Below are positions 9,725 to 19,989 of a DNA stretch of 64,000 bases, piece by piece. Source of the stretch: Lysobacter sp. (GTDB lineage: Bacteria > Pseudomonadota > Gammaproteobacteria > Xanthomonadales > Xanthomonadaceae); contig JABFRN010000001.1 in assembly GCA_013141175.1 (NCBI GenBank), positions 372,001 to 436,000 on the forward strand, written 5' to 3'. How positions within the stretch are numbered: position 1 is the first letter of the stretch; every line of letters starts with the position of its first letter. The notes beneath the pieces are model-generated. The model was not told the origin of the DNA. It did not search any database and was given only the letters and a program-made list of their open reading frames with translations. A program made the translations under genes and the position numbers.

Positions 9725-9795
9725 GCGCGAATCTCCAACTGGTTTGGCGACCGGGTAACCCCGGCGGATAGGGCACTTGGATAAGTGAACTCGAA

Positions 9796-9824
9796 ATTCT
9801 AACAGGGCCTCGATCTTGAGGGAA
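9796..9824 (-). promoter_or_regulatory. Candidate promoter for the rpsM (alpha) operon
   Basis: On the minus strand a -10 like TAGAAT lies at 9796-9801, with a weak -35 (TTCCCT, 9819-9824) 17 bases upstream, about 70 bases before the rpsM start and just after the secY terminator. The -35 match is poor, so this is tentative. Confidence 0.4.
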
Positions 9825-9835
9825 GAGGCAGCGCC

Positions 9836-9855
9836 AAAAACGCCGCCCAACGGCG
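9836..9855 (-). terminator. Rho-independent terminator downstream of secY
   Basis: On the minus strand CGCCG-TTGGG-CGGCG is followed directly by TTTTT. It lies 290 bases after secY and 110 bases before rpsM, so it separates the spc and alpha units or ends a short leader or small RNA. Confidence 0.65.
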
Positions 9856-10148
9856 CCCCCGAAAGGGAACCATCAGCTCTTCCGGCATGGGGAGAGTGCC
9901 CATGCTCCGGCGATGGACCCGGGTTGATGGAGCAGAACCGCTTCTTGTCAAAGCGACCCTACCCAGCGACCAGCACTCCTCAAGTGCCGGTACAGACCCG
10001 GGCCCACCTGCGCTCGAGACCGCCGCGCAGGTCGCCCATCTTGCTTTCCCGTGAGAGCGGGAAAGCGGAAATACAGTGTTGCCATCCTTGGTTCGGGCCA
10101 GCAGGCCCGCGGTGTATCGGATCACTGGAAACAAGCGACTTGCGTCGA

Positions 10149-11498
10149 TCAACGTCCCCGTGACCCTCCTTTCAAATTCGCCTTTTTCAACAGACTTTCA
10201 TACTGATGGGACATCAGATGCGCTTGGATTTGAGCGATGAAGTCCATGACCACGACCACAACGATCAGCAGTGAGGTCCCCCCGAAATAGAACGAGGTAC
10301 CAAGCTCGGTCTGCATGAACGTCGGCAGCAGGCAAACGATCACCAGGTAAATCGCACCTGCCATCGTCAGCCGCGTCAATACCGCATCGATATAGTCGGC
10401 AGTCGCTTTGCCGGGACGAATACCCGGAATCAAAGCGCCCGATTTCTTAAGATTGTCGGCAGTTTCCTGCGAATTGAACACCAGCGCAGTATAGAAAAAC
10501 GCGAAACCGATGATCAATGCCGCGAACAGGATCATATACAGCGGCTCGCCGGGAGAAAGCGCTTGGGCAACCTTCTGAAGCACGCTGACGTTGCCGCTGG
10601 CACTGAACCAGGTGGAAGCAGTGGCCGGGAACATGATGATGGACGAAGCGAAAATCGCCGGGATGACGCCAGACATGTTGAGCTTGAGCGGCAGGAATGA
10701 CGTCTGGTTCATGTAGGCGTTGCGACCGCCCTGACGGCGCGCATAGTTCACCGTGATCCGACGTTGACCACGCTCCACGAACACCACGAAATAAGTGAAC
10801 GCCAAGACGATGACGATGATCGCAATGACCGTGAGTGGGCTCATGTCACCTTTGCTGGCCTGATCGAGGGTGTTGAGCACGGCGCCCGGCAAACCCGCAA
10901 CAATGCCAGCGAAGATGATCAACGAAACGCCGTTGCCGATGCCGCGCTCGGTCACCTGTTCGCCGAGCCACATCAGGAACATCGTGCCTGCGGTCAGCGA
11001 AACGACTGCGGTCAGCACGAACCCCATGCCCGGCGAATACACCACAGGTATGCCGTTGTTGGCTCCCGAGGCCTGCAGAGCCGTAGCGATACCTGCCGCC
11101 TGGAACATCGCCAATGGAATCGCACCGATACGCGACCACTGGGTGATGCGACGCCGACCGGATTCGCCTTCCTTCTGGATGGCTTTCAGGCTCGGAACGA
11201 TCTGTACCAGCAACTGCACGATGATCGATGCCGAGATATACGGCACAACGTTCAACGCGAACAGGCTGAAGCGCTGCAACGCACCGCCGGAAAACATGTT
11301 GAACATGTCGACGATGGTGCCCTTCTGGGACTCCATCAACTGCAGCATGGCCTCGGGGTTGACGCCCGGCACTGGGATATAACAACCAATGCGGTAAACG
11401 ATCAACGCCCCCACCACGAACAGCAGCCGGGAGCGCAGCTCGGTGAATTTACCGAGCCCGCCGCCGACGCCAGCCATTGCATTCGCGCTTCGCGCCAT
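10149..11498 (-). CDS. secY: Preprotein translocase subunit SecY
   Basis: A 449-residue channel protein with about ten membrane segments. Visible SecY hallmarks are [59 protein letters not shown] (the cytosolic loop that contacts ribosome and SecA) and [15 protein letters not shown]. The start at [13 protein letters not shown] lies 7 bases after the rplO stop; the open frame further upstream overlaps rplO and is ignored. It is the last gene of the spc operon. Confidence 0.97.
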   Translation of the reverse strand: MARSANAMAGVGGGLGKFTELRSRLLFVVGALIVYRIGCYIPVPGVNPEAMLQLMESQKGTIVDMFNMFSGGALQRFSLFALNVVPYISASIIVQLLVQIVPSLKAIQKEGESGRRRITQWSRIGAIPLAMFQAAGIATALQASGANNGIPVVYSPGMGFVLTAVVSLTAGTMFLMWLGEQVTERGIGNGVSLIIFAGIVAGLPGAVLNTLDQASKGDMSPLTVIAIIVIVLAFTYFVVFVERGQRRITVNYARRQGGRNAYMNQTSFLPLKLNMSGVIPAIFASSIIMFPATASTWFSASGNVSVLQKVAQALSPGEPLYMILFAALIIGFAFFYTALVFNSQETADNLKKSGALIPGIRPGKATADYIDAVLTRLTMAGAIYLVIVCLLPTFMQTELGTSFYFGGTSLLIVVVVVMDFIAQIQAHLMSHQYESLLKKANLKGGSRGR

Positions 11499-11505
11499 GC
11501 CCGGA

Positions 11506-11940
11506 TTACTCCTCGAAACTGCCGCCGGCGGCTTCGATCTCCGCACGCGCGCCAGCAGTCGCCAGAATGCCTTTGAGCACGAGCTTTTTGCTCAGCTCAC
11601 CTTTCTTCACGACCTTGACCTTCTTCACGCCGGGCGGCACCAGCTTGGCGGCACGAAGAACCTCGAGATCGATGATGCCTTCAAGCTTTTCCAGTTGGTA
11701 GAGCAGCACTTCAGCGGTGTCTTTCGACATCTTCGAGCGGAAGCCGATCTTCGGCAGGCGGCGCTGCATGGGCATCTGACCGCCTTCGAAACCGGCCTTG
11801 ATCTTGCCCTTGCCCGCGCGAGCGAAAGAACCCTTGTGGCCGCGACCCGCTGTTTTGCCGAGACCGGAACCGATGCCACGACCGACGCGGGTGCGCTCTT
11901 TGCGGGCGCCGTCGGCGGGCTTGAGTGTATTCAGGCGCAT
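11506..11940 (-). CDS. rplO: 50S ribosomal protein L15
   Basis: A 144-residue protein with the basic glycine-rich N-terminus [20 protein letters not shown], followed by [14 protein letters not shown], which threads into 23S rRNA, and a folded C-terminal half ending [12 protein letters not shown]. It sits between rpmD and secY in the spc operon with 4- and 7-base gaps. Confidence 0.98.
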   Translation of the reverse strand: MRLNTLKPADGARKERTRVGRGIGSGLGKTAGRGHKGSFARAGKGKIKAGFEGGQMPMQRRLPKIGFRSKMSKDTAEVLLYQLEKLEGIIDLEVLRAAKLVPPGVKKVKVVKKGELSKKLVLKGILATAGARAEIEAAGGSFEE

Positions 11941-11944
11941 ACGA

Positions 11945-12139
11945 TTACTCCTCTACGCGAACGAGATAGTGCAACTGCGTGATAAGACCACGCACCTGCG
12001 GACTGTCCTTGAGTTCACGGACATCATTCAATTTGTTCAGGCCCAGCGCCTTCACCGAAAGACGGTGACGCGCCTGGGTACCGCGCAGGCCTTTGACCAG
12101 ACGAACCTTGATCGTGCCGCCATTGCTGGAATTAGCCAT
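11945..12139 (-). CDS. rpmD: 50S ribosomal protein L30
   Basis: A 64-residue protein with [18 protein letters not shown] and the [17 protein letters not shown] signature of L30. Its ATG overlaps the end of rpsE by 8 bases, suggesting translational coupling. Confidence 0.97.
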   Translation of the reverse strand: MANSSNGGTIKVRLVKGLRGTQARHRLSVKALGLNKLNDVRELKDSPQVRGLITQLHYLVRVEE

Positions 12140-12671
12140 GCTGGATCTCCTCGGTCTTCTTGCCGCGCTTGGCCGCGATGCGGGTCGGCGACTGCATGGC
12201 TTCGAGGCCCCTGAGCGTGGCGCGCACCAGATTGATCGGATTACGCGAACCGGTGGCCTTGGCCAACACGTTCTTCACGCCGACCGCTTCGAGGACGGCG
12301 CGCATCGCGCCACCGGCGATGACGCCAGTACCTTCGGAAGCAGGCTGCATGTACACATGGGCAGCACCGTGACCCGACTTGACGGCATGCCAAAGGGTAC
12401 CGTTGTTCAGGTCGACATTACTCATGTTCTTGCGCGCGTATTCCATCGATTTCTGGATCGCGACCGGCACTTCGCGTGCCTTGCCATAACCGAAGCCGAC
12501 CTTGCCGGAACCATCGCCCACCACCGTCAAAGCGGTGAAGGTGAACTGGCGACCGCCCTTGACGGTCTTGCTGACGCGGTTGACCGCGATCAGCTTTTCG
12601 ATCATGCCATCATCGACTTCTTCGCGGTTGCGATCACGATCGCGTCCGCGCGATTCACGTTGCTCTGCCAT
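12132..12671 (-). CDS. rpsE: 30S ribosomal protein S5
   Basis: A 179-residue protein with an Arg/Asp-rich N-terminal tail ([20 protein letters not shown]), the double-stranded RNA-binding-like domain ([20 protein letters not shown]) and the C-terminal domain ([20 protein letters not shown]). S5 contributes to decoding accuracy and mRNA entry. The start is at MAEQRES; codons upstream lie in the leader between rplR and rpsE. The N-terminal tail is more charged than in E. coli S5. Confidence 0.98.
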   Translation of the reverse strand: MAEQRESRGRDRDRNREEVDDGMIEKLIAVNRVSKTVKGGRQFTFTALTVVGDGSGKVGFGYGKAREVPVAIQKSMEYARKNMSNVDLNNGTLWHAVKSGHGAAHVYMQPASEGTGVIAGGAMRAVLEAVGVKNVLAKATGSRNPINLVRATLRGLEAMQSPTRIAAKRGKKTEEIQHG

Positions 12672-12800
12672 TTCGATATCTCGTTTGAGTTTGGGAAAAT
12701 TGCGGCTTCGCCGCTTATGATTGTGATGTGCATCGGATGTATCACGCCGCCCGGAACCGGAGAGCGCGCCCGGTGTCTGCCACACCGGCGGGTGAAACAC

Positions 12801-12822
12801 GGGTGGGGACGAGCCCCCACCC
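12801..12822. other. GC-rich hairpin between rplR and rpsE
   Basis: GGGTGGGG and CCCCACCC form an 8-base-pair stem with a 6-base loop in the 164-base gap between rplR and rpsE. There is no T-tract on the minus strand, so it is more likely a processing or stabilising structure than a terminator. Confidence 0.5.
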
Positions 12823-12835
12823 TTTCAACACCAGC

Positions 12836-13195
12836 TCAGAACTTCAGACCGCCTTCGCGAGCCGCTTCAGCGAGCGCCTTGATACGGCCGTGATAGCGGT
12901 AACCCGACCGATCGAATGCGATCTTCTCGATACCGGCGGCGCGCGCTTTCTCGGCGATCATGCGACCCACTTTCGCGGCTGCCTCGCTGTTCTTCTTGCT
13001 CTTGAGACCGTCGCCCACGTCGGTCTGCATCGTGTTGGCGGCTGCCAGCACTTTGGAGCCATCGGCGGTGAAAACCTGGGCGTACAGGTGCTGCCCCGTG
13101 CGCAGCACGGTCAGGCGGGGCACGCCGAGTTCGCGGATGTGCGCGCGCGTTGATTTGGCGCGGCGCAGGCGGGCGGTGTTCTTGATGCTGCTCAT
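12836..13195 (-). CDS. rplR: 50S ribosomal protein L18
   Basis: A 119-residue protein with a basic N-terminus ([19 protein letters not shown]), then [15 protein letters not shown] and [20 protein letters not shown], as in L18, one of the 5S rRNA-binding proteins of the central protuberance. It is in the spc operon between rplF and rpsE. Confidence 0.98.
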   Translation of the reverse strand: MSSIKNTARLRRAKSTRAHIRELGVPRLTVLRTGQHLYAQVFTADGSKVLAAANTMQTDVGDGLKSKKNSEAAAKVGRMIAEKARAAGIEKIAFDRSGYRYHGRIKALAEAAREGGLKF

Positions 13196-13226
13196 GTTCT
13201 TGATCCTTGGGAAGCGGATAGGCCGA

Positions 13227-13754
13227 TCAGGCCTTCTTGGCTTCCTTGCGAATGATGGTTTCGTCGGAGTACTTCACGCCTTTGCCCTTGTAGGGTTCCG
13301 GTGGGCGGAATGCGCGGATCTTTGCCGCGACTTCGCCGACGCGCTGCTTGTCGGCACCCGAGACCAGGATTTCGGTCTGGGTCGGCGTGGCGATGGTGAT
13401 GCCTTCGGGCGCCGGAAACACGACGGGATGCGAGAAGCCGAGCGACAGGTTCAGATCGCTGCCCTGCATCGAGGCGCGGTAACCGACGCCGACGAGATCG
13501 AGCTTGCGAACGAAACCCTCGCTGACGCCATGCACCATGTTCGCGATGATCGCGCGCAGGGTGCCGGTCAGCGGAATCAGTGCATCTTCGTTGGCCGAAA
13601 GCTGGGCAGTGCCATCTTCGATCTTGACTTCGATACCGGCAGGCTTCGCGATCGACAAGGTGCCCTTGGGGCCCTTGACGCTCACGCTGTCGGATTGGAT
13701 GTTGAATTCGATGCCTTTCGGGAAGGCGATCGGTTTTTTGGCGACACGAGACAT
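13227..13754 (-). CDS. rplF: 50S ribosomal protein L6
   Basis: A 175-residue protein starting [17 protein letters not shown], with the two related domains of L6 and the C-terminal [19 protein letters not shown] signature that binds near the GTPase centre. The 13 in-frame codons before the methionine overlap the rpsH end and are excluded. It is 13 bases after rpsH. Confidence 0.98.
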   Translation of the reverse strand: MSRVAKKPIAFPKGIEFNIQSDSVSVKGPKGTLSIAKPAGIEVKIEDGTAQLSANEDALIPLTGTLRAIIANMVHGVSEGFVRKLDLVGVGYRASMQGSDLNLSLGFSHPVVFPAPEGITIATPTQTEILVSGADKQRVGEVAAKIRAFRPPEPYKGKGVKYSDETIIRKEAKKA

Positions 13755-13767
13755 GGGCGAGCTCTCC

Positions 13768-14163
13768 TTACGCCACGAAGCACAGGACTTCACCGCCGAC
13801 GCCCTGTTGGCGTGCCTGCGTGTCGGTCATGATGCCCTTGGAGGTTGAAATGATGGCGACGCCGAGACCGCCGAGCACTTTCGGCAGCGCGTCCTTGCCA
13901 CGATACTGGCGCAGGCCAGAACGCGACACGCGGTGCAGGCGCTCGATGACCGGCTTGCCCTCGTAGTATTTCAGTGCGATTTCGAGGGTCGCCTTGGCGC
14001 CTTCCTCGGTCACGCGGATATCGCCGATATAGCCTTCCGTCTTGAGGACGTTGGCGATCGCGACTTTCGTCTTCGACGACGGCATTTTCACCGTCTGCTT
14101 GCCGACTGCGGCCGCATTTCTGATGCGGACCAGCATGTCGGCGATGGGATCAGTCATGCTCAT
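13768..14163 (-). CDS. rpsH: 30S ribosomal protein S8
   Basis: A 131-residue protein starting [17 protein letters not shown] and ending with [11 protein letters not shown], typical of S8, a central-domain 16S rRNA binder. In E. coli S8 represses spc operon translation at an rplE site; whether this holds here cannot be judged. A 206-base gap with two hairpins separates it from rpsN. Confidence 0.98.
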   Translation of the reverse strand: MSMTDPIADMLVRIRNAAAVGKQTVKMPSSKTKVAIANVLKTEGYIGDIRVTEEGAKATLEIALKYYEGKPVIERLHRVSRSGLRQYRGKDALPKVLGGLGVAIISTSKGIMTDTQARQQGVGGEVLCFVA

Positions 14164-14223
14164 TGAGAGTCACCTTATGAGTAGCACCGATATCCGCTTT
14201 CGCGAAATCTGTATGTTTTGAGC

Positions 14224-14319
14224 GGCAGGTATAAACCTGCCAAGGAAGCCCGGTCGCCCGGGGCGGTACATTTGAAGCCTGCCGCCGGAGACGGCTGCAG
14301 GCCGGACGAACCGGCCTGC
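14224..14319. other. Two hairpins in the rpsN-rpsH gap
   Basis: The unusually wide 206-base gap inside the spc operon has a small hairpin (GGCAGGT / ACCTGCC, 14224-14241) and a strong one (GCAGGCCGG / CCGGCCTGC, 14297-14319). Neither has a T-tract on the minus strand. They may be RNA processing or protection elements. Confidence 0.5.
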
Positions 14320-14369
14320 GGAATCACTTGATCTAACAGCCGGCTAGTCTAACAGCCCAGAAGGGTTGC

Positions 14370-14675
14370 TTACCAGCTGGCCTTGCGCAGGCCCGGCACG
14401 TCACCGCGCATGGTGGCTTCGCGCAGCTTGTTGCGGCCGAGGCCGAACTTGCGATACACGCCGCGCGGACGGCCGGTCAGCACGCAGCGCAGGGTCTGCC
14501 GGGACGGCGAAGAGTCGCGCGGCAACTTCTGCAGCTTGGTGGCCGCTGCCATCTTCTCTTCGAAATCGCCGTCCTGGCTGTTGATGATCTTCTTGAGCGC
14601 GTCACGCTTGGCCGCAAATTTCTTCGCGAGCTTCTTCCGCTTGACTTCGCGGTTCACCATTGAGGTCTTTGCCAT
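14370..14675 (-). CDS. rpsN: 30S ribosomal protein S14 (zinc-free type)
   Basis: A 101-residue protein starting [20 protein letters not shown] and ending [11 protein letters not shown]. It lacks the CxxC zinc ribbon, so it is the long zinc-independent form usual in gammaproteobacteria. It lies 18 bases after rplE. Confidence 0.98.
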   Translation of the reverse strand: MAKTSMVNREVKRKKLAKKFAAKRDALKKIINSQDGDFEEKMAAATKLQKLPRDSSPSRQTLRCVLTGRPRGVYRKFGLGRNKLREATMRGDVPGLRKASW

Positions 14676-14693
14676 GGGATGCCTGTCCTGGAA

Positions 14694-15236
14694 TCAGTTG
14701 CGGAACGGGAAGCGGAAGGCTTCCAGCAAAGCCTTCGCTTCAGCGTCGGTCTTCGCGGTGGTGGTGATGGCGATATCCATGCCGCGAACCGCGTCGACGG
14801 CGTCGAAATCGATTTCCGGGAAGATGATCTGTTCCTTCACACCCATGTTGTAGTTGCCGCGGCCATCGAACGCGCGGCCCGACACGCCACGGAAGTCGCG
14901 GACGCGCGGCAGCGAGATGTTCACCAGGCGATCGAGGAACTCGTACATCTTGGCGCGACGCAGCGTGGTCTTGCAGCCGATCGGCCAACCATCGCGGATC
15001 TTGAAGGACGCGACCGAGACGCGAGCCTTGGTGACCACCGGCTTCTGGCCGGAGATCTTCGCCATATCGGCGACCGCGTTCTCGAGCACTTTCTTGTTCG
15101 CCGCTGCTTCGCCCACGCCCATGTTGAGCGTGATCTTCACCAGCTTCGGCACCTGCATCGGATTGGTGTAACCGAACTGCTTCATCAGCTTCGGCACCAC
15201 TTCATCCTTGTAGAACTGTTCCAGACGTGTCGTCAT
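14694..15236 (-). CDS. rplE: 50S ribosomal protein L5
   Basis: A 180-residue protein with [15 protein letters not shown] and [17 protein letters not shown], diagnostic of L5, a 5S rRNA binder in the central protuberance. It is 11 bases downstream of rplX. Confidence 0.98.
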   Translation of the reverse strand: MTTRLEQFYKDEVVPKLMKQFGYTNPMQVPKLVKITLNMGVGEAAANKKVLENAVADMAKISGQKPVVTKARVSVASFKIRDGWPIGCKTTLRRAKMYEFLDRLVNISLPRVRDFRGVSGRAFDGRGNYNMGVKEQIIFPEIDFDAVDAVRGMDIAITTTAKTDAEAKALLEAFRFPFRN

Positions 15237-15247
15237 TTTTGCATTCC

Positions 15248-15562
15248 TCAGGCGTCAACCGCCTCACCGCTGGAGCGGAACACACGCAGTTTGCGTCCAT
15301 CCTCCAGCTCTTTGATACCGATGCGCTCGCCCTTGCCTGAGGCCGGGTTGAACAGCATGACGTTGGAAATATGGATCGAAGCTTCGCGCTCGATCACGCC
15401 GCCGGGCTGACCCGCTTGCGGGTTCGGCTTTGTGTGGCGCTTGATGATGTTGATGTTGGCAACGACCACGCGGTCGCCGGCAACGCTCATGACATCACCC
15501 TGCTTGCCCTTGTCCTTGCCTGCGGTGACGACCACACGGTCGCCCTTTTTGATGCGATTCAT
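15248..15562 (-). CDS. rplX: 50S ribosomal protein L24
   Basis: A 104-residue protein starting [20 protein letters not shown], the KOW motif of L24, which initiates 50S assembly. It is followed by the family segments [18 protein letters not shown] and [11 protein letters not shown]. It lies between rplN and rplE. Confidence 0.98.
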   Translation of the reverse strand: MNRIKKGDRVVVTAGKDKGKQGDVMSVAGDRVVVANINIIKRHTKPNPQAGQPGGVIEREASIHISNVMLFNPASGKGERIGIKELEDGRKLRVFRSSGEAVDA

Positions 15563-15576
15563 GTCTATTCCTCCGC

Positions 15577-15945
15577 TCAGAGCACTTCGGGCGCGAGCGA
15601 GACGATCTTCATGAACTTCTCGGAACGCAGCTCGCGCGTTACCGGTCCGAAGATACGTGTGCCGATCGGTTCATGTTTGTTGTTCAACAGCACTGCAGCG
15701 TTGGTGTCGAAGCGGATCAGCGATCCGTCGGCACGACGCACGCCCTTGCGGGTGCGCACCACAACGGCGTTGTACACCTCGCCCTTCTTGACCTTGCCGC
15801 GCGGGATGGCGTCCTTGATCGACACCTTGATGATGTCGCCAATGTGGGCGTAGCGGCGCTTTGAACCGCCAAGCACCTTGATACACATCACTTCTTTGGC
15901 GCCGGAATTGTCAGCCACTTCGAGATGGCTCTGCATCTGGATCAT
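15577..15945 (-). CDS. rplN: 50S ribosomal protein L14
   Basis: A 122-residue protein starting [20 protein letters not shown], with the L14 signature region ([20 protein letters not shown]) and the intersubunit bridge C-terminus. It is the first gene of the spc group, only 16 bases after rpsQ with no visible terminator, so the S10 and spc units may be read together. Confidence 0.98.
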   Translation of the reverse strand: MIQMQSHLEVADNSGAKEVMCIKVLGGSKRRYAHIGDIIKVSIKDAIPRGKVKKGEVYNAVVVRTRKGVRRADGSLIRFDTNAAVLLNNKHEPIGTRIFGPVTRELRSEKFMKIVSLAPEVL

Positions 15946-15961
15946 GATTCAGCCTCCTCGG

Positions 15962-16240
15962 TTATTCGGCTGCACGTTCGACGATTTCGACGACGCGCCA
16001 GTTCTTGGTTTTCGACATCGGGGCGCACTCGGCGACACGTACCACATCGCCTTCCTTGCAGCTGTTCTCTGCGTCGTGGGCGTGCAGCTTGGTCGACCGG
16101 CGGATGTACTTGCCGTACAGCTCATGCTTGACCTGGCGTTCGACCAGCACAGTGACGGTTTTATCCATCTTGTTGCTGACAACACGGCCCTGCACAGTGC
16201 GCTGCTTCTTTTCGGTATCCGGCTTGATTTCAATATTCAT
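15962..16240 (-). CDS. rpsQ: 30S ribosomal protein S17
   Basis: A 92-residue protein with [36 protein letters not shown] and the [20 protein letters not shown] signature. S17 is an OB-fold primary binder of 16S rRNA. It is the last gene of the S10 operon. Confidence 0.98.
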   Translation of the reverse strand: MNIEIKPDTEKKQRTVQGRVVSNKMDKTVTVLVERQVKHELYGKYIRRSTKLHAHDAENSCKEGDVVRVAECAPMSKTKNWRVVEIVERAAE

Positions 16241-16252
16241 GGTCGTCGGTCC

Positions 16253-16438
16253 TTACTTCTTCATACCGAGCAACATGTTGACGCGGGCGATTTCACGGCG
16301 CACGCGACGAATGTCGTGGGTCTTGGCGAGCTGGCCGGTCGCTTTCTGCATGCGGAGCGAGAAACGCTCTTTCTGCAGATCGAGCAGGTGGCTCTTCAGC
16401 TCATCGGCCGACTTGGCACGGAGTTGTTTGAGTTCCAT
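16253..16438 (-). CDS. rpmC: 50S ribosomal protein L29
   Basis: A 61-residue two-helix protein ([20 protein letters not shown], then [20 protein letters not shown]). L29 lies beside the exit tunnel near L23. Its ATG shares one base with the rplP stop (TGATG), indicating coupled translation. Confidence 0.98.
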   Translation of the reverse strand: MELKQLRAKSADELKSHLLDLQKERFSLRMQKATGQLAKTHDIRRVRREIARVNMLLGMKK

Positions 16439-16851
16439 CAGCGCACCGTCCGGGTCACGAAAGTGGTGGTGACCGAGAGCTTGGCGGCGGCGAGACGGAA
16501 AGCCTCGCGCGCGGTCGCCTCGTCGACGCCCTCGATCTCGTAGATCATGCGGCCGGGCTGGATCTGCGCGACCCAGTACTCGACGTTGCCCTTACCGGAG
16601 CCCATGCGGACTTCGATCGGCTTCTGCGTGATCGGCTTGTCGGGAAACACGCGGATCCACATCTTGCCGCCGCGCTTGACGTAGCGGCTGATGGTCCGAC
16701 GCGCGGCTTCGATTTGACGGGCGGTCAGACGGCCGGTCGCGGTCGCCTTCAGGCCGTACTGGCCGAAGCTGACCGCATTTGCGCTCCAGCTCAGACCGTC
16801 GTTACGGCCTTTGAAGAGCTTGCGGTATTTGGTTCGCTTGGGTTGCAACAT
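16438..16851 (-). CDS. rplP: 50S ribosomal protein L16
   Basis: A 137-residue protein starting [20 protein letters not shown], with [19 protein letters not shown] and [14 protein letters not shown], the L16 signatures near the A-site tRNA. It is two bases downstream of rpsC and overlaps rpmC. Confidence 0.98.
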   Translation of the reverse strand: MLQPKRTKYRKLFKGRNDGLSWSANAVSFGQYGLKATATGRLTARQIEAARRTISRYVKRGGKMWIRVFPDKPITQKPIEVRMGSGKGNVEYWVAQIQPGRMIYEIEGVDEATAREAFRLAAAKLSVTTTFVTRTVR

Positions 16852-16853
16852 GA

Positions 16854-17603
16854 TTAGTCCCTCGCCTCGCGATCACGACGCGGGCCACGCGGGCGGTCGC
16901 GATCATTGCGGTCGTTACGATCGCCACGCTCGCCGCGCGGAGAATCGTCTTGCTTCTCCTGGCCGACTTGGGAGAAATCGAAGATCTCGCCCTTGTAGAT
17001 CCAGGTCTTGATGCCGATGACGCCGTAGGTGGTATGCGCTTCGGCAAAACCATAATCGACGTCCGCGCGCAGGGTGTGCAGCGGCACGCGGCCTTCGCGA
17101 TACCACTCCGAACGGGCGATTTCGGCGCCGTTGAGGCGGCCAGCGACATTGACCTTGATGCCGAGCGCGCCGAGTCGGATCGCGTTGCCTACAGCGCGCT
17201 TCATCGCACGACGGAACATGATGCGGCGCTCGAGCTGCTGAGCGATCGATTCGGCCACCAGCTGCGCATCGAGCTCAGGCTTGCGGACTTCGGTGACGTT
17301 GATGTGCGCGGGAACGCCCATCACATCGCTGATTTCCTTGCGCAATTTCTCGATATCTTCGCCGCGCTTGCCGATCACCACGCCTGGGCGGGCGGTGTGC
17401 ACGGTCACGCGCGCGGTCTTGTTCGGACGCTCGATCAGGATCTTGCTGATTCCGGCAGCGGCGAGTTTCTTGCGCAGCATTTCGCGAACCTTGAGGTCTG
17501 CGGCCAGAAAACCGGCGAATTCCTTCTTGCCCGCGTACCACTTCGAATTCCAATCCTTGGAAATGCCGAGGCGGATACCGGTCGGATGTACTTTGTGGCC
17601 CAT
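16854..17603 (-). CDS. rpsC: 30S ribosomal protein S3 with charged C-terminal tail
   Basis: S3 lies at the mRNA entry site. The 249-residue protein starts [20 protein letters not shown]. It has the KH domain with [16 protein letters not shown] (GxxG loop) and the S3 C-terminal domain ([30 protein letters not shown]). After the conserved domain there is a tail of about 35 residues very rich in Arg and Asp ([20 protein letters not shown]), absent or shorter in E. coli S3 (233 residues). Confidence 0.98.
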   Translation of the reverse strand: MGHKVHPTGIRLGISKDWNSKWYAGKKEFAGFLAADLKVREMLRKKLAAAGISKILIERPNKTARVTVHTARPGVVIGKRGEDIEKLRKEISDVMGVPAHINVTEVRKPELDAQLVAESIAQQLERRIMFRRAMKRAVGNAIRLGALGIKVNVAGRLNGAEIARSEWYREGRVPLHTLRADVDYGFAEAHTTYGVIGIKTWIYKGEIFDFSQVGQEKQDDSPRGERGDRNDRNDRDRPRGPRRDREARD

Positions 17604-17605
17604 AC

Positions 17606-17962
17606 TTATTTGCCCTCGCCCACGACCACGGTGATGTGGCTGGTGCGCTTCAGAATGCGGGTTCCGCGGCCTTTGGCGCGGGCCATGAAACGCTTCAGCA
17701 TCGGACCTTCATCGACCATGATGGCCTTGACCTTCAGCAGGTCGATGTCGGCGCCTTGGTTGTTCTCGGCATTCGCGATCGCCGATTCCACGACCTTGCG
17801 GATCATGGCGGCAGCCTTCTTGTCCGAGAACCGGAGCAGGTTGACGGCACGCTCGGCGGAGAGGCCACGGACCTGGTCGGCGACCAGTCGGGCTTTCTGC
17901 GGAGAGATGCGGGCTGTACGCAGGATCGCTTTCGCGTCGTTGCTATTGTTGATGGTCGCCAT
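17606..17962 (-). CDS. rplV: 50S ribosomal protein L22
   Basis: A 118-residue protein with [20 protein letters not shown] and the long beta-hairpin region ([20 protein letters not shown]) that lines the exit tunnel. It is two bases upstream of rpsC in the S10 operon. Confidence 0.98.
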   Translation of the reverse strand: MATINNSNDAKAILRTARISPQKARLVADQVRGLSAERAVNLLRFSDKKAAAMIRKVVESAIANAENNQGADIDLLKVKAIMVDEGPMLKRFMARAKGRGTRILKRTSHITVVVGEGK

Positions 17963-17965
17963 GTC

Positions 17966-18232
17966 TTACTTGCCCTTCTTGTCGCCGCCGTGACCCTTGA
18001 AGGTCCGGGTGAGCGCGAACTCGCCGAGCTTGTGACCGACCATGTTCTCGTTGACCAGCACCGGCACGTGATTCTTGCCGTTGTGCACGGCGATCGTGAA
18101 CCCGATCATTTCCGGCAGGATGGTGGAACGACGCGACCAGGTCTTGATCGGCTTCTTGTTGTTGCCCGCAGTCTCCACCTTCTTGATGAGATGGTGGTCG
18201 ATGAACGGACCCTTCTTGAGTGAACGTGCCAT
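17966..18232 (-). CDS. rpsS: 30S ribosomal protein S19
   Basis: An 88-residue protein with [40 protein letters not shown] and the [15 protein letters not shown] end typical of S19, which pairs with S13 in the head. It lies between rplB and rplV. Confidence 0.98.
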   Translation of the reverse strand: MARSLKKGPFIDHHLIKKVETAGNNKKPIKTWSRRSTILPEMIGFTIAVHNGKNHVPVLVNENMVGHKLGEFALTRTFKGHGGDKKGK

Positions 18233-18238
18233 GGTCGA

Positions 18239-19066
18239 TTAGCTCCTGCGGTCGCGCACGATGAACTTCTGCGTGCGCTTGTTCTTGCGGGTCTTGTAAC
18301 CCTTGGTCGGGACACCCCAGGGAGTGACCGGATGCGGGTTACCTTGGCCGGCCTTCGCCTCGCCGCCACCGTGCGGATGGTCGACCGGGTTCATGGCCGC
18401 GCCGCGAACGGTCGGCTTGATGCCGCGCCAGCGCTTGGCACCGGCCTTGCCGAGTTTCTCGAGGTTGTGCTCGGTGTTGCCGACTTCGCCGATGGTGGCG
18501 CAGCATTCGGCAGGCACCTTGCGCATTTCGCCCGAACGCAGGCGGAGCATCGCGTAAATACCTTCGCGGGCGACCAACTGGACGCCAGCACCGGCGGCGC
18601 GGGCGATCTGCGCGCCCTTGCCCGGCTTCATTTCGATGCAATGCACGGTCGAACCAACCGGAATATTGCGCAGCGGCAACGTATTGCCGGGTTTGATCGG
18701 CGCATCGTTGCCCGCGATCACCTGATCGCCGGCCTTCAGGCCCTTCGGCGCGATGATGTAGCGGCGCTCGCCATCGACATAGCACAGCAGCGCGATGTGC
18801 GCGGTGCGGTTGGGATCGTATTCGATCCGTTCGACCTTCGCCGCAATGCCGACCTTGTCGCGCTTGAAGTCGATGATGCGGTAGTGCTGCTTGTGGCCAC
18901 CGCCGATATGGCGGGTGGTGATGCGACCATGGTGGTTACGACCACCGGTCTTGCCCTGCTTCTCGACCAGCGCGGCATGCGGCGCGCCTTTGTGCAGGCC
19001 CGGCGTGACCACGCGGACAGCACTACGGCGGCCGGGAGAAGTGGGGTTGAATGTCATCAATGGCAT
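18239..19066 (-). CDS. rplB: 50S ribosomal protein L2
   Basis: A 275-residue protein with the [20 protein letters not shown] region, the SH3/OB RNA-binding core and the conserved [19 protein letters not shown] segment, whose histidine lies close to the peptidyl transferase centre. It is 10 bases downstream of rplW. Confidence 0.98.
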   Translation of the reverse strand: MPLMTFNPTSPGRRSAVRVVTPGLHKGAPHAALVEKQGKTGGRNHHGRITTRHIGGGHKQHYRIIDFKRDKVGIAAKVERIEYDPNRTAHIALLCYVDGERRYIIAPKGLKAGDQVIAGNDAPIKPGNTLPLRNIPVGSTVHCIEMKPGKGAQIARAAGAGVQLVAREGIYAMLRLRSGEMRKVPAECCATIGEVGNTEHNLEKLGKAGAKRWRGIKPTVRGAAMNPVDHPHGGGEAKAGQGNPHPVTPWGVPTKGYKTRKNKRTQKFIVRDRRS

Positions 19067-19076
19067 CGGTGAGTCC

Positions 19077-19385
19077 TCAGACCTTGACCGTGGTGACGTC
19101 GATCGACTGGCCTTCGGCCAGCGTCACGTAGGCTTTGCGCCAGTCGCCACGGCGACCGTTACGGTTACGGAAAGCCTTGTTCTTGCCCTTCACATTGAGC
19201 ACGTTGACCGACTCGACTTTCACGTCGAAAAGCTTTTCGACGGCAATCTTGATATCGGCCTTGGTAGCGTCTGTGGCGACTTCGAACGCGTACTGATTGG
19301 AAGTTTCCTGGGCGCGAACGGTCTTTTCGGACACGCGCGGCGCACGGATCACGCTATAGAGCTTGGCGTCGTTCATGCCAGCCAC
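19077..19385 (-). CDS. rplW: 50S ribosomal protein L23
   Basis: A 102-residue protein with [16 protein letters not shown] and [19 protein letters not shown], as in L23, the docking site for trigger factor and SRP at the tunnel exit. Its start overlaps the end of rplD by 13 bases. Confidence 0.98.
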   Translation of the reverse strand: MAGMNDAKLYSVIRAPRVSEKTVRAQETSNQYAFEVATDATKADIKIAVEKLFDVKVESVNVLNVKGKNKAFRNRNGRRGDWRKAYVTLAEGQSIDVTTVKV

Positions 19386-19978
19386 TCCTCGATCTTCTTG
19401 ACCGCATCGGCGGTCATCAGGACGCTGTCAGCGCCGACCAGCGCAACCGGATCCAGACCCTGGACATCGCGCACCTGCACGTACGGCAGATTGCGGGCGG
19501 ACAGGAACAGGTTCTCGGATGCGTCTTCGGTGACGATCAGCGGACGCTTGCCGAGCTCGAAACCCTTGAGCTTCTCGATCAGCCCACTGGTCTTCGGGCC
19601 GTCGATATCGAAAGACTCGACGATCGTGATCCGACCCTGACGATTCAGCTCGGACAGAATCGCGGCGATCGCGGCGCGATACATCTTGCGATTGACCTTC
19701 TGCGCGAAGCTGCGCGGCTTCGCCGCGAACGCGCGGCCACCGCCGACGAAGATCGGAGCAGTCAGCGCGCCATGACGTGCGCCGCCGCCTTTCTGCTTCT
19801 TCGACTTCTTGGTGGTGCCGTTGACTTCGGCGCGGGTTTTCTGCGCCTTGGTCCCGGCGCGACCGGCATTGCGATAGGCGACCACGACCTGATGCACGAG
19901 GTCATGACTGAATTCGCGGCCGAAAACGGCGTCAGAGACCGAGACGGTCTTACTGCTGTTGTTGATGGCGAGTTCCAT
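19373..19978 (-). CDS. rplD: 50S ribosomal protein L4
   Basis: A 201-residue protein with the extended loop [20 protein letters not shown] and [16 protein letters not shown] that reaches into the exit tunnel. In E. coli L4 also controls the S10 operon by attenuation and translational repression; this is not shown by the sequence here. It overlaps rplW and follows rplC by 11 bases. Confidence 0.98.
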   Translation of the reverse strand: MELAINNSSKTVSVSDAVFGREFSHDLVHQVVVAYRNAGRAGTKAQKTRAEVNGTTKKSKKQKGGGARHGALTAPIFVGGGRAFAAKPRSFAQKVNRKMYRAAIAAILSELNRQGRITIVESFDIDGPKTSGLIEKLKGFELGKRPLIVTEDASENLFLSARNLPYVQVRDVQGLDPVALVGADSVLMTADAVKKIEEWLA

Positions 19979-19989
19979 TGTCGTCTCCC

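Larger units (their letters stand above)
9725..10148. other. Gap between secY and rpsM without rpmJ
   Basis: In many gammaproteobacteria rpmJ lies between secY and rpsM; no L36 coding sequence is visible here. The gap contains a strong hairpin without T-tract (GCTTTCCCG / CGGGAAAGC at 10044-10067), a T-tailed hairpin on the minus strand at 9836-9855 and a candidate promoter just before rpsM. A 117-codon minus-strand frame covers it but has no conserved features and is not called. A minus-strand TGTCAA/TTGACA box at 9946-9951 lacks a good -10. Confidence 0.6.

Noticed and set aside
9946-9951. TTGACA on the minus strand as a promoter for a small RNA in the secY-rpsM gap
   Set aside because: No acceptable -10 at 16-18 bases (ATCAAC at the right distance), so not called as a promoter.
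9799-10152. 117-codon frame between secY and rpsM on the minus strand
   Set aside because: It spans a hairpin and a terminator, has no conserved motif and no ribosome site; better explained as leader.
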